Assembly (NCBI RefSeq): GCF_000204055.1
Contig: NW_006768786.1
Span: 918,873-982,872 of the forward strand
DNA from: Melampsora larici-populina 98AG31
Taxonomy: Eukaryota; Basidiomycota; Pucciniomycetes; Pucciniales; Melampsoraceae
Reading direction: 5' to 3'
Length of the DNA: 64,000 nucleotides
The position numbers and the translations under genes were made by a program. Every line of letters starts with the position of its first letter. The first letter of the stretch is position 1. The notes below the pieces were generated by a model. The model ran no database searches, had not been told where the DNA came from, and saw only the letters and a list, made by a program, of their open reading frames with translations. Shown one piece after another: positions 36,428-48,451 of the stretch.

Positions 36428-39400
36428 TCCCATTCTCACATTCTATATCCAATTGTTCTTCTAATTTTGACAGTGTGGTGTGATTAACCACTACTTCTCA
36501 ACTCTACAAAAGCGGGCCTTAGTTTTTTTACACTTTCTCTGGATCTGTAAATATTTATGTTACTGAGGACTATGTATAGATGTATAATTTGCACATTCTT
36601 CTGAAGTAGACAGTGTAATCAAGGGTTGTAAGGCCTACAAATTGTTTGACATCTTGTTGCAAGTGATCTTGTCCTATCTTGTCCAGATGATCAGCAGTAG
36701 CAAGGGTACTTGGAAAGACACAGGCTCTGCATATGATCTACATCCCACAAAGCTAAACAAGTCAGATCCAGAACACAAATATGACAGCAAACCCACACAT
36801 CACAAGACGTGGGGGCCTGCCACTATGCATTTTTAATTCTTTCCAACCAATTTGGTTCTATACACAGTCTTCCCCAAGAATTTGACAGATATATCTCTAC
36901 AACTCCTGTTAGATTATCCACAATCTCTGTCTGTCACAAAACTACCTCCACCAAGCAAACAATAGTCCAGCCTAAGCCAACTTTGAAGCATACTCAATGT
37001 ACTTGAATTTATACTTCAGATGAAGTATGAAGTACTATGACTCTGATTTTTATTGGATGTCTTTGGAAGATTGAATCTTGCAATTTTCTGAAATGGCAGA
37101 ATCATTCTTAAAGTTGAGCCATCATGAAATAATATACTAGTATTGCTCATAACCATCAGATCAGACTGTGAAAGAAAAATACAGCTGTCTAATCTATACA
37201 TAGTTGATGAGCTCCCTTTGAATACCTTTCAGAACATGGACCATGTTGTTATTGCCAAACCCGTTCTACGTTTGAACAGACCCCGGCTTGAGACCAGTTA
37301 GTAATTGGTGTGGCCCCAAGCTTGCATTTGCGTTTCCAATTGGATGAGCTGATACGGCCTGTCAACCACTTACATAAAACCTGTTGAAACACCATGATGA
37401 ACCTCAACAAACTTGCAGGATCTCAATCCTGCCCCATTTTTGGATGGTGAAACACCTTTGGCAAAAAATTCACTAGTTCTGTTGAATCAAAGGATGTCAA
37501 AAGTGTTCCCTCTCATCAAAAAAGGAGACATGTCTTTTACCTTAACAACACCCATTCTTGTGCATCTCCAAGCAGTGCTTGCCAATTTTGATAGGCACTT
37601 GAAGATTATTATAGCATTGGATGGAAATGAATCATCTTGCAAAATTACCACAATGTATTCATTCAATTATCAGGATTGACTCTTTTTTCACTCACTGATA
37701 CCAGGTTTATAATCCAGGCTTCACAACGGATGAACAAGGACCCAGCGCGGCCCAGGCATATTTATGCTGCACTTGTTATAGCAGCTGCTCAATTCAGTGG
37801 GATTCTATCCGCAATTTCCAAACAAAGTCTCATATCCAGAATCTTGAAGAGCAGTTGGCTTCTGCATGCCGGAAAACAGGTGGAAACAATGACATCCCCA
37901 GCCAGCACAGCCAGTCCAATTGCAACAGTGCTTCAGAAGGACATGTCCACCATACTTTCATATTGACTACCATGGTAGACTCTGACAAGGATGAGGTCTC
38001 TGATGAGCACTGTCAATGGACCATTGTCAAGTTCTGTTCTCAGAACCATTCCCAATCATTTTACTTCATGCATTGCAGGTTCAAAATAATTGCAGACAAA
38101 AAAGAGATTGGTCACAGTCATAATGACAATTCTGATGACCCTGATGATGCCACAATTGACAAAAATAGTTTTCCAGCCTCACATTTTGACCCTTGGCAGA
38201 CAACTGAATTTGTCATAGATATTGAGGACAATCTGTCCTGGGCCCCATTCTCTGGTTTGGAGGTCTGTGGTTTTGATCTTATATATATTTTATCAATTAA
38301 TTGAGTTTGGCATTTGATTTAAATGTTGCCTATTTGTCCAGAAACTGGTTGGATTGTTTATTCTTGGGTTGACCAGGACTGATCAGATTTCCCTTTTTGA
38401 ATACAAAAGGGTTTGATCCTTCATTTCCCTCCTGGGTGTCAAGCTTCTGACATACAAGTCACTTTGTGATTTCCACCAAGAATCAAAATTATGTTATCAA
38501 TTAAATGTTTCTGTGCATTTCACACCCCTGGGTTGACCTTTCTTCCCTATGTAGTTGAATCAAATATTAACACAAGTGCAATAATTTTAGTTTATTAAAT
38601 TAAATCTCAGCTTGAGAAGTGTGGGTTGAACAACCCCTATCACGCAGGAATTAAGTAATCTGCACATTACTGAACACCCAAACTTCATGCCTGGATTTCC
38701 AACCCCAACCTCCAATATTGATTGTCTGGTACAGTCCAAGAAATGGTGAGAGGGACTATAAAGGGATTTACACATCCAAATGGTTGTTCTACCACAAGAG
38801 CGGTTCTACATTCTCAACCAAGCCCAGATGAGATCAAAAGCAATGATAATCCCACAGTTTTTTTCTCAACAGCGAACAGAAATGTTTGCCAAATGTCCTC
38901 CTGTGCACCAGGCATACAAATCTTATCCGGAATTCACACCTCACATTCATGCCTGTTTTGATTCCGCAATCCACTTCAATTCTCCACTGTTGATTTTAGT
39001 GAATTCCAAGGATTTCTGGAGGTTGTTTGATTCAATTGAAGGAGATATGCTATGGCATGCTTCTGAAGGATATTTGTGGTGATGAAAAGTAAAAGGATGT
39101 GGGTGGCAATTCAATAAGCATGCAATTCCATAATCCATGATACAAAAAGAAGGAAAGCAGATCTGTCACATACTCCTGGTCTTATATTGCAACAGCCTTT
39201 CCGGAATTCAAAAAGGTGGAATAAACATATCACCTTGCATTTTACATAAGCTGGTTTATCTCATAAACTTTGCAATCAGATGCATCGTTGGTTGTATGCA
39301 TCTTCAGTTCTCACTGATAAAACATAATTGGTCCAATAACACGGATGATACCAAAGCCCTGTGGACTCTAGCCCAACACCCTGGAACCATTAGTGCTTTC

Positions 39401-42300
39401 AAAACAGAAATTGGGGAGCTGGGCGTAAAGGACATCCTTAACTACCTCAACTGCACATTTTTCAAGAATGTGCAAGATTATTATTGAGATCTGAACCTCA
39501 CCCATTCAAATGTTCTTAAGACGTGAGGGTATAAACCTTGAATTTTTGGAACAGTTGTTCAACCATTTCCTGTTGTTAAAAGGTCTTCAGTATTTTTCCA
39601 TGTTCACATTGATCATTGTATGAATTTGGTTATAGGTCCAGTTGGATTTGGCAAAGTAATCTTGTGACAACACAATTCCACATTTGAGGTATACCCCATA
39701 TTTTTTTGAATTCACAACAGATCATATTTTCTTCTTCAGTTGTGTAAAGGGGGTGCACATCAGGGTCTTCTTGAGATGAGTCCATTGTGATTTAGTATTG
39801 AGGAATATGATGTGCTTATGAAACAAGTGTTTGTGTGTGTGAGTACTCAAAAGTGGCAAATGGGTCTGATAAGGTTGGACTCTTTATTGAGCCACCCTTG
39901 TGCATGCATGTGTTTGAGTTTAACTGGATCCTTTGTAAAATTTGTTTATATTGCATTTCAAGCTCACAACAGATGAACATTTTATAAGTTCATATCTTGT
40001 GCTACATAACAGATCCATCTTGTGTGTAACAATTTTTTGAATTTAGGATTGAAGGTGGAACTTCATATTTGATATCATTGAGATATGAAGCTTAATCCAT
40101 TGCCACAAAGGATCTGTGGAGACTTTGCCCCTCTTTCAATTGAGATAATCTCATATTGGTACAATATGATCATGAAAGGATGACACATGCAATGGTTCAT
40201 CCTTTCATGACCTGATTGAGGGCACAGATATCATGCCCAATTTTAAATTCAACCATGTTCAAACAGATCAAATTTTTCAAACATAACATGAAAGAACAAT
40301 AATCAAATGCAGCACATCTCACATCCAATTGATATTGATTATTTGAGCTCAGCCTAAATCATGCAGCATAATTGCCATGATGGATTTGTTGTCATTACCA
40401 ATCCTTTCTCTCTTGAGTTTTTCACAGCATACAAAGCAGCCAAAATCTATTTGACACAAAGCCCTTTATTCCTTTGCATTCTGAGTGTTTTTGAATTTTG
40501 TAAAGGTCTCATGAGGCAGTGTGTGTCACCTATCTATCACAGCCCAAAATTTCACAGAAGAAAACAATTCAAATTTGACTCATTCAATTTTCCTTCTTAA
40601 AATTCATCCAACTTACTTTTTCTTCTTTCCTCAACCTTTTTGGGCGGGCATGGTCTCAGGAAGGTTCTTCCCTTAAACACCTCAAGTAAGTCATCAACCA
40701 ACCCCTGCCAATAACCCTGATGTAACACAGTCTCAAACCAAGAGCTCAGCAAAACCATTGCCCAGTGGTAATGAAACACAGTCCAAAAAGAACACACTCA
40801 ATCACTGATCCACTTCTCAAGGTTGCAAGAACCCCCAGCAGCCACCTCAGATCAAAATATCAAAATTTTGACCCATGGATGTAACCCCAAGCGGTTAGTA
40901 AATTAGTAATGGGCTTTCAAAAATTCAACCACTTGATTCCTGCTTGTTCCCAACCCCCAAGTCACACAAACGCTCCTGCTCCTGCTCCTGCCCCACTGTT
41001 CACTTGTGAAAATTTGGACCAGTTTTGCATTGGATTCAAAGATATGGGTACGTTTAAGTCATATGCTCAATTATTTAGACAATTACTGAAACCTTGGAAT
41101 CTTAGGACATGACCACAGCTCTGGTGGTCAGGACCGATATGGGCTACAAAGGAACCATACTTGCAAAGCAACTTCCCCCTAAGCACCCCTTGACACCTTT
41201 ATCTCACTCACCCATGTGACTGGAGCAAGATTGCAGGTGTTTGATTTAATGGCCAGTCAGGCCAACCTGGATGAGCACCATCAGGCCATTGGTTGAAGAG
41301 CGTTCAGAGTAAGGTTTGGGTTTAGATGATAGGCTTGCAATAACAACACCCATTTTTTATGATATGGGCGCCACCTGCATATCAGATGATGGCCACAACT
41401 TGTAATAATATATATTTTACGTACTGACTTCCACACAAACAGCTTTGTGAAAAAGCAGCTGAATCTTTAGAAGAGTTGCTTATAGCACATCTACCCCAAT
41501 CTTTCTACATATATATACAACATTGATTTATCATTCATCAGTCTTCTTTTCCCCATCAATGAAAAGAAGACTGTGAGTGACTGATTTCTTTATTCTTTAT
41601 TCTTTATCTTTGTGACCTTCTTTGACTCATGTTAATCTCTTATGTTCTTAGTTGTTATCTTTATCAGACCCAAGATAGGACTCTGAACATATTTGTTTTT
41701 CCCGCTCAGATCGTGTTCCAAGACTTTCTCATGAATATGTTGCAATGACCTAATGTGCTATTGTACAATATTACTGATATCTTGAACCTGAACCGGTGAC
41801 AGAAAGCTTGCCATTGGGGCTTAAACAAGGGTGATTATCCCAACACAAGTCTTTGGTCAGTAGTCAATGGCAAATTGGAAAACTTACAGGGCCAGGCCAT
41901 AAGATATTGTTGTATCACACTTACTGACATATGAGTCCAACAGATCTGCTGCTTTGTGTCTTACAGCTGACTTTGAGATATTCACTGGGAAGAAAACCTT
42001 CAAAGAGCACCCCCACAAGGTGACCATTCAAGACATGCAAGACAAGCAGCTGAGCTTGACGAGTTATACCCTGGCCAACTTGCAGGTGATGAGAGAGATC
42101 ATCAAGGGATTGAGTTGTCCACAGAGGATGATAATGGAAACAATGAAGCTTAGATCTGTGAAAGAGTTTTTTTGTATCTCTCACCCTTTGAATCAAGTCA
42201 TGATTCCAATTCTTTTCCTATCTTGCTGCTTGTTCTTTTGCTTGCAGTTCCTGTAATGCTCTTTTTTTGTTGGGTCATGAAGTCAGTATCAAATAAAGGC
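36428..42300. other. Gene-poor, repeat-like region
   Basis: Nearly 6 kb without a supported gene. Scattered frames (for example 37855-38304 and 39137-39487, both +) have coding-like composition but no recognised domain and no splice links, so they may be remains of mobile elements. A perfect 13-bp inverted repeat lies at 41539-41573, 30-40 bp downstream of a TATATATAC motif. The combination could be part of an LTR, which was not confirmed. Confidence 0.45.
41539..41573. repeat. Perfect 13-bp inverted repeat with 9-nt loop
   Basis: CAGTCTTCTTTTC (41539-41551) is exactly complementary to GAAAAGAAGACTG (41561-41573). It lies in non-coding DNA just after TATA-like sequence and before several TTTATTC repeats. 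Confidence 0.8.
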
Positions 42301-42307
42301 TTGTCCT

Positions 42308-42646
42308 AACCCTGCGCCACAGCAAGCATGTTTTTTGGTGCCTTGCTCCGCAACATGCAACAACACCCAGCAGCAGAAGCCAGTAAGTACCACAACAAAA
42401 AAAGGTAAGGTTGGGCTGCATGGTCCCATGACCGTCACAAAACACAACAGGTGCAACAGCACCAAAACAACATCAAATTGTAATTTTTTGGGGGCAGTAA
42501 TGCAACAAATATTGTTGCCGCCCAAAAAAAAACTATTGATCCAACACATCTTGTTGCACGGCGGGCCAGGCTTCAACCTAGCAATCTATTTTTTGGTGTG
42601 GGGCGGTCAGAATACTGCAACACCTGTGTTGCTGGCCCAGGGTTGA
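42308..42646. mobile_element. Non-autonomous hAT-like MITE, 339 bp
   Basis: The left end AACCCTGCGCCACAGCAA corresponds to the reverse complement of the right end, AACCCTGGGCCAGCAACA, after a 2-base tip difference. TTGTCCT lies immediately outside both ends (42301-42307 and 42647-42653), a 7-bp target-site duplication. The interior carries many GCAAC/GTTGC motifs in both orientations, including the palindromic GCAACAAATATTGTTGC, again resembling subterminal transposase-binding arrays. Length and architecture match the elements at 9769 and 14933, although the motif differs. It encodes no transposase. Confidence 0.7.
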
Positions 42647-42653
42647 TTGTCCT

Positions 42654-44046
42654 CATTATATAGGTTTGTTTCTAAACACATGCCAAACCACCATTCAGAG
42701 CAGAGATGCACCCTGGTTCATTTTGTGGGCGCGGCGTAAAAAGCGCAAAAAGGCGCGCCTAGGTGCGCCTTGAGAGGGAAAATTTGGTAGGGGTGCACCT
42801 GTATATAACTTATGGCTTGTTTGGGATTCTTCAGTGGCTTTAACTGAAGTTTCTTTGAAAACTTCACTCATTTATTGTTTCATCTGGCCTTATCTTCAGG
42901 TCTGCATTATATTCCAATTGTCAACTTAAAATCTGAACTGATTCATCCTTGATATGTTATATTTAGTTTGCCAGTCTCACCATTGGATGACTCCAACTAG
43001 CCTGAAGATGATCTTGGAGGTCGATCTATCACTTGCGCATAACTCAAAAAAGATCAAAAGCGAAAAAAAACAATACTGATGTCGGAATCAAAATCAAAAA
43101 GGACCACGACTTAGAACCTCAGCCCACTTGCTTTTTGGGACTTGAAGAACTTGAGGAGTTTGAAGGTGGAGTCTCCCTCAACAGAAGGAAAGCAATCCAG
43201 TATTCATGGGATTAGATCCTGATATGTTTACATGATGACATGATAGGGGATCTTTTTGGTTTCACTACTTTTGTACCTGATTTGTTACATAGAGTGCAGT
43301 CCACCCATCCAGCTGGTCCTATTGTAGATACATCTGCTGCAGCCCTGCTGATCTTTTTTGATCGTAAGACAGGCAAAGAATCTGTATAAGGGTTTTTTTG
43401 GCAATTTTTTACAAGACCTCACGTGCCCTCTGAAACCCTATTTCTTGCGCCCGGGCGCGCCTCAAAAATTGAGAGCACACCCACAACATGAACCCTGGGA
43501 CTACAGGGCACTATGGTTTATAGTAACCTGCTTGAACTCCGCAGTCAACCCAGATATCTGCACCCACTTTGGAAATCAAATGGCTCAGTATTGGTTGACG
43601 CCCATTTGTCACTGTGCAAACAAAGACATTTGCCAACTGTTTCTTGGAATCAGTTGGGCAACCATTTCCAAGGGTTTGTGGTGTACAAGATTGTTTGGAC
43701 AGTGCATTTTTTGTTACATGATACATATGAGGATCTCATTAGCCCATACTCTCTGAGAACCCATACTTTTACAGCTGCATAAAGCAGCATGGTTGATCTC
43801 AGAGATAACTGGACACAAGTGCTGAACATTATGTAGCATGTCTATCATCCCAGGTTTTCAGACACTACAGAGTGTTGGACATCCCAAGCTTTTTAGGGGG
43901 ATTGTTTTTGAATGTGGGGTAGGGTGCCATTAGAGCTGGCACTGTCTTGTCAAGGCCAACATCTTTTGGTCTGAAAGAGCATCTATATACTGGCTTTTAT
44001 TGGGATGCCTGCCCCCAGGTATACAAACCTCAGAGGGGTTCACTAC
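42654..44046. other. Spacer with a possible decayed inverted-repeat element
   Basis: Weak inverted similarity links GGTTCATTTTGTGGG near 42715 with CCCACAACATGAACC near 43480. GGCGCGCC-rich patches lie near both (42752 and 43455). This may be an old TIR element of about 790 bp, but its ends and target duplication were not established. No gene was recognised. Confidence 0.4.
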
Positions 44047-44049
44047 TTA

Positions 44050-44936
44050 GGCCCCGTTTGGGAGCGGTGACAAAGTGTAATGTACTGCAAAAGTGTACTG
44101 CATTTTTGGCCCCAATAATGCAGTAGAGATGAAAACCCGCACTTGTAGTGTGGTACAGTTATAATCTCTGTTTTTGGTCATAATCGTTTGGCAATTCAAC
44201 ACCACTCGTGCTGATTTTCTCCTGACTGTGGTATGTATGTATGTATACCCACAAAACCTCTGACATCGTTCGTTCTCGATCCACACTCAAACAGACTTAA
44301 CAATCTTTTATCATTAATTCACTTGCTCGGTCATCGTAACTCATCAAAAGTTGTGAACCTCATCACCAATCAACTGGAACTTTTCTCTCGTCAAGGAATC
44401 ATCTTGATCATCTTTTTCATATTGTTAGCGAATTTGAAAAGATACATATCCTTTGATATTCATGAGATTGATTGAAGGAGAAACAAGGTTATCAAAGCGA
44501 GTGACAGAATTTGAGAAGCGACGAGATTGATTGAGGGAACGGTGGATTGAAGGAAGAAGTGATAAAGGTACAGTGCGATGAGGTCAATTGACAAACTAAT
44601 ATTGAACTCGTGGTTGTCTTCATCTTGAAGTGTGAAGGTGTTGAAGATGGGTTGATAGTGAGTTTTGTAATCGAACGGATGGAAGGAGCCGATGAATTAC
44701 AAAGGGAAGGGGAAGAGATCAAATTTGACGAAGTCCCCTTTCACCGTGCGGATTTATTTTTCATAAACAGCTTTTTGTCAATTATCGCAATACCACAGTA
44801 TTGTCAGATTATTGTCTAAATACTGTGGTACAATACTGCAGCAAAATAAGGTACCAAACGTGGTAAGATCATACCACTGTGGTATTGATGCGATTACGAA
44901 AATACCGCGGTAAAATAACCGCTCCCAAACGGGGCC
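44050..44936. mobile_element. PIF/Harbinger-like non-autonomous element, 887 bp
   Basis: Both ends carry the perfect 20-bp terminal repeat GGCCCCGTTTGGGAGCGGTK (left GGTG, right GGTT at the last base). TTA lies directly outside each end (44047-44049 and 44937-44939), the 3-bp TWA-type target duplication of PIF/Harbinger elements, whose tips are typically GG(C/G)CC.GTTTGG. The subterminal right arm has several short palindromes built on CCGCGG and ACCACAGTGGT. No intact transposase or Myb-like gene was found inside, so it depends on a partner in trans. Confidence 0.85.
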
Positions 44937-44939
44937 TTA

Positions 44940-45421
44940 GCCAGTTGTAGGTTAAGCCTTCAGATTATTAAAGCTATCATCGCCTTCATAACTAAACCTT
45001 TTGGGAAGCCTAGCTGGCCATCAGGAACACAGCACCCACAATTCTAAGCCTTGACACATACCTTTCTTCTTTGAGAGCACCTCTGGATTAATCATTAAAG
45101 ACATGAATGTAAATTTCAAGAAAATTAATGAGATCTATTGATATGATCTTGATCAAACGAGATTGCAATGTAAACTTCAAAAATAGCTTTGCGTTGAAAA
45201 ATACGTCGCATGACAAAGCAAGGAAAGACAGGTGAAAAATAATGATTTGATTCCAGAGAACTTTACTTTGGCCCGTTTTTTTTGGTATTGGGAATATGAT
45301 GAACAGTCTCTCAAACTATGTTTTGTTTGTGTGGTAGTTTTATTTAGATTTTTTCACCCTGTCATTTTTCAATAAGTCAGTTGAAGCAAAGGCTATGAGG
45401 ATTAGAATCAGAATAGAGGGC
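44940..45421. other. Spacer downstream of the mitochondrial carrier gene
   Basis: AT-rich with no supported gene. It contains the presumed 3' end of the minus-strand carrier transcript. Confidence 0.5.
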
Positions 45422-46910
45422 TTACCATTCTTTCACGTACTGGTACGGAAAAAGAAGCAAAAACAAAATTAGGACCAGTTGGCAAAATGATCAGTTTGGC
45501 CAGATATCAATACTCACATCAGCAAACGATACCATGCAGACGGTCTGCCAGATTCCCAAACAAATCCGAGGTGTCACGCCGCGGTAAAGTCCTTTTAGAC
45601 CACTTTCCCTGGGATGAATGCATATTAGTTTGGTGGAACTGGACCCGGAATGAACTAAAGCCTACTTGTAAATATATCCCAAAGTATTAAAGACAGTCAT
45701 CTTAGCTGGACGGTTACCTGTGCCAGTTTGTTTGGCCATTGATTGCATCTCGACTCGAACCACTTCGATAGGTTGATTCCAGCAAGCTAATGCACCTCCA
45801 ATCGTACTACTCGCAATCTTGTCAAACGCACTGAGTCTGTCTCCTTCTGTCTTTCCTCGGAGTGTTCGGATTTGTTGTTCGGCCAAACGGGCAAAACCCA
45901 TTCGAGATCCCCAATTGGTACACTGACGGAGTGCAACGGCATTCACACCTTTGTTGATACCACGAATACCACCTTTTTTGTACATCTCAGCAAATAGTGC
46001 CATGGTCGATCTGAAGAAAAGTATCTAATTTCAGTCATCATCACATGTGGTGAGCGCAGTTAAATGCTTACGGAGGTTTGATACCAGCAGAAGCTTGTTT
46101 ATGTCTAGTAATTTCGGCAGTCTTCATACAAGTGCAAAATCCTAAAGCACGAATGGTCAATCAGATAGATTCTTTATGTTTGAGATACATCATCCTCACA
46201 AGTGGTTACATACCCATGGTGGCATAAGCTTGAGTGATTCCTCCACCCATTCCACCCAGTAATCCAGCCACAGCGGGAGCGACTCCAGCCCCGACAGCTA
46301 CAGTTTCAATCTCGGCGGCGGTAAAGAGTAAGACAGCACCTTTTGTCGAAGCTTCGATCCAAGCCCATGGAATCAAACCTTGATAAAAGCTATGATAAGA
46401 ATATCAAATGGATTGGTTCAGATTGAATCGCCTTGTGTAACACCTGAATTACTTCTGACACGAACTAACCCCAGAACACCACCACGAGACCATACAGTTT
46501 TCAAAGCATCTACCATGGATTGTGATCGATTGGAAGCCATTTGGGTTTTCGCAACCTGGTGTAAGCATACATTGGGTCGATCGACTGTTCGAGCTAAGAC
46601 CAGGATGAAACCTCCTCCCAAATTCCACTCACCTCGAGTGGTTGTCCCAAAGTGGTAACCTGTTGGCAGAACCAAATGTGAGGATAGGTGATGATGTCAT
46701 GATTGGTGAGATTCTTGGTACTCACTTCAAACATGTTCATGATCCCACCCACTGCCTAGAGGCGACCAAAAGAATTGAGGATCAAGAAGGGTTCAAATCA
46801 ATATAAGATGATGATGAAATGATCGATCAAATCTAACTTACCACATTCGACCAATTCACACCCCTCTTTTCTCCAGGTTTAAGTGGCGGGGCAGGTGCAG
46901 CTGGAGCCAT
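45422..46910 (-). CDS. YHM2: Mitochondrial citrate/2-oxoglutarate carrier, Yhm2 type
   Basis: Yhm2 is an inner-membrane solute carrier that exchanges citrate for 2-oxoglutarate and helps supply cytosolic NADPH. The start at 46908-46910 gives [23 protein letters not shown] (exon 46842-46910), followed by short exons encoding [19 protein letters not shown] and [20 protein letters not shown]. Carrier signatures are visible: QPLEVAKTQ in repeat 1 and [12 protein letters not shown] in repeat 3. The repeat-2 stretch is the Yhm2-specific [27 protein letters not shown]. The C-terminal exons read [28 protein letters not shown] and YVKEW. The stop is at 45422-45424. The multi-exon structure with very short first exons is common in rusts. 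Function is by family. Confidence 0.92.
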
Positions 46911-48451
46911 TTTGAGTTAGTCGATATTGAGGATATGAGCTGAAAGGAAGAAGTTGTCAGAATCAAAAAAGTAAGCAAAAGTAAGACTCGAATTGAAGGA
47001 GAGATAGAAATGGAAAACAAACAGGAGAAGTTAAATATGGTCAAGAGAAATTAGAATGATCAAAGTGTATAAATAAGGATGAAGAAGAAGGAGATGGTAG
47101 GAAAAGTCAAACGATTGATTTACATAAACAGTTGATCGAGTATGTCACAGACAAAAAACACATTCATTTCTATTCAATCGTCAACATGTCACCAAATCAC
47201 CAATTACTCACACACATTTCAGAATTTCAGTTGGGGTAACTTATGCCATGCTGCGTTGAGTGGGGTTCAGGAGCTGTGAGCACTGAGCAGTGGAACATGC
47301 CAAGGACGAAAACGGAACAACTGCAGTCAGAAAAACGCCATTCGAGATCTGCTAATCTCACGCTTTTGAGAACCCGGAGGATTCCTATACTCCCTGGGTC
47401 CATCGAAGTTGCTCTGCAGAGGTTGAAGTTGCTTCATCAATCAACTTGAGCTAAAGGCTTATTAAATTGTTCTGTTCGGAATGCATTGATCATGCCACTT
47501 TTCCAGTGTTCTTACTCTATCTCGTCCCTTTCGTTCTCGAACAATAGTATTCTACCCTGAACAGTATCCTCTCATGCTGAAACCAACGGCGACAAGATTT
47601 GTGATGACCTCAGGCATGCGTTGAGTCAGTACCAAGTTGAGAAAAATTTGTTGGCAGATAGGCAGCGCAGCACTCAGGTAGTCTATAGGGCACACTGACA
47701 AATCGGAATGCCTTGTGTGAAAAGTGGAAGCCCTGGTACGTTTTCAACGATGATATTCGGATGGGACTCGTGGTCGAAGAGAACACCATTGAATTGCAAC
47801 GAGGGCTATTGAGGTGAATTGTCCACCTAAACCCTTCAAATCTGGGTCTTTCTTAGATTTGGGACGTCATGAAGCTAAAACCATGACGAGTCGAGCATGG
47901 CCCATTTCAATTCACTATCATCTTCATGCCTTCATGTATCCACGTTTCTCTCGACAAACGAGGGCCACGCTGAGCTTTGTTACCCATTCTCGACGGGTAT
48001 CCTTAAAAGTACGCTTGGGAATTGACAAGGTGAGGAATGTCTTGAAGGTCATTTGACGCGGATACTCCCTGATTCGCCGGCTATGTCATCACATCACTCC
48101 AGTATACGGATTCCACCCTATAGCTCAGGTAAGAATTCGCTATCACTGATGCCTGGTCTGAGATATCTTGAAAGACCTTGATTCGATCAGTAAACGGAGT
48201 AGCAGACCACTTGTAACTACCCCCTGAGCTTAGAGCAAGAAAAAGCCCTGCTGAGCACCAATGCCACGACTCTACATTTTTTCTTCATTGAATCCTATAT
48301 AAGACTTGATAATTGGATATCATGTTCTCCGCTTATACTCGAAACATTCACTTTGTACTATAGCACATTTTATCTTTACCTCATCTTGCTTGACGCACCT
48401 TTGTTTTTAATTGTTTTTCCATTCGATTGATTTTTCATTACATTCTTCAAA
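46911..48451. other. Spacer; its right half belongs to duplication copy B
   Basis: The left part holds the carrier promoter. From about 47690 onward the DNA is homologous to the upstream flank of the paralogue at 25293-26605. No additional gene is supported. Confidence 0.5.
48296..48303 (+). promoter_or_regulatory. Likely TATA box of secreted paralogue B
   Basis: TATATAAG lies about 150 bp upstream of the ATG at 48452, followed by a pyrimidine-rich leader. It is a motif-based call. Confidence 0.5.

Noticed and set aside
37855..38304. 149-residue plus-strand frame as a gene
   Set aside because: Coding-like composition but no recognised domain, conserved motif or plausible exon partners in a repeat-like region.
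42315..42640. Overlapping frames of about 100 residues on both strands
   Set aside because: They lie entirely inside the MITE at 42308-42646 and result from its repeated motif.
42710..43500. A 790-bp terminal-inverted-repeat element
   Set aside because: The proposed ends match only weakly and no target duplication could be defined; kept only as a note in the spacer entry.
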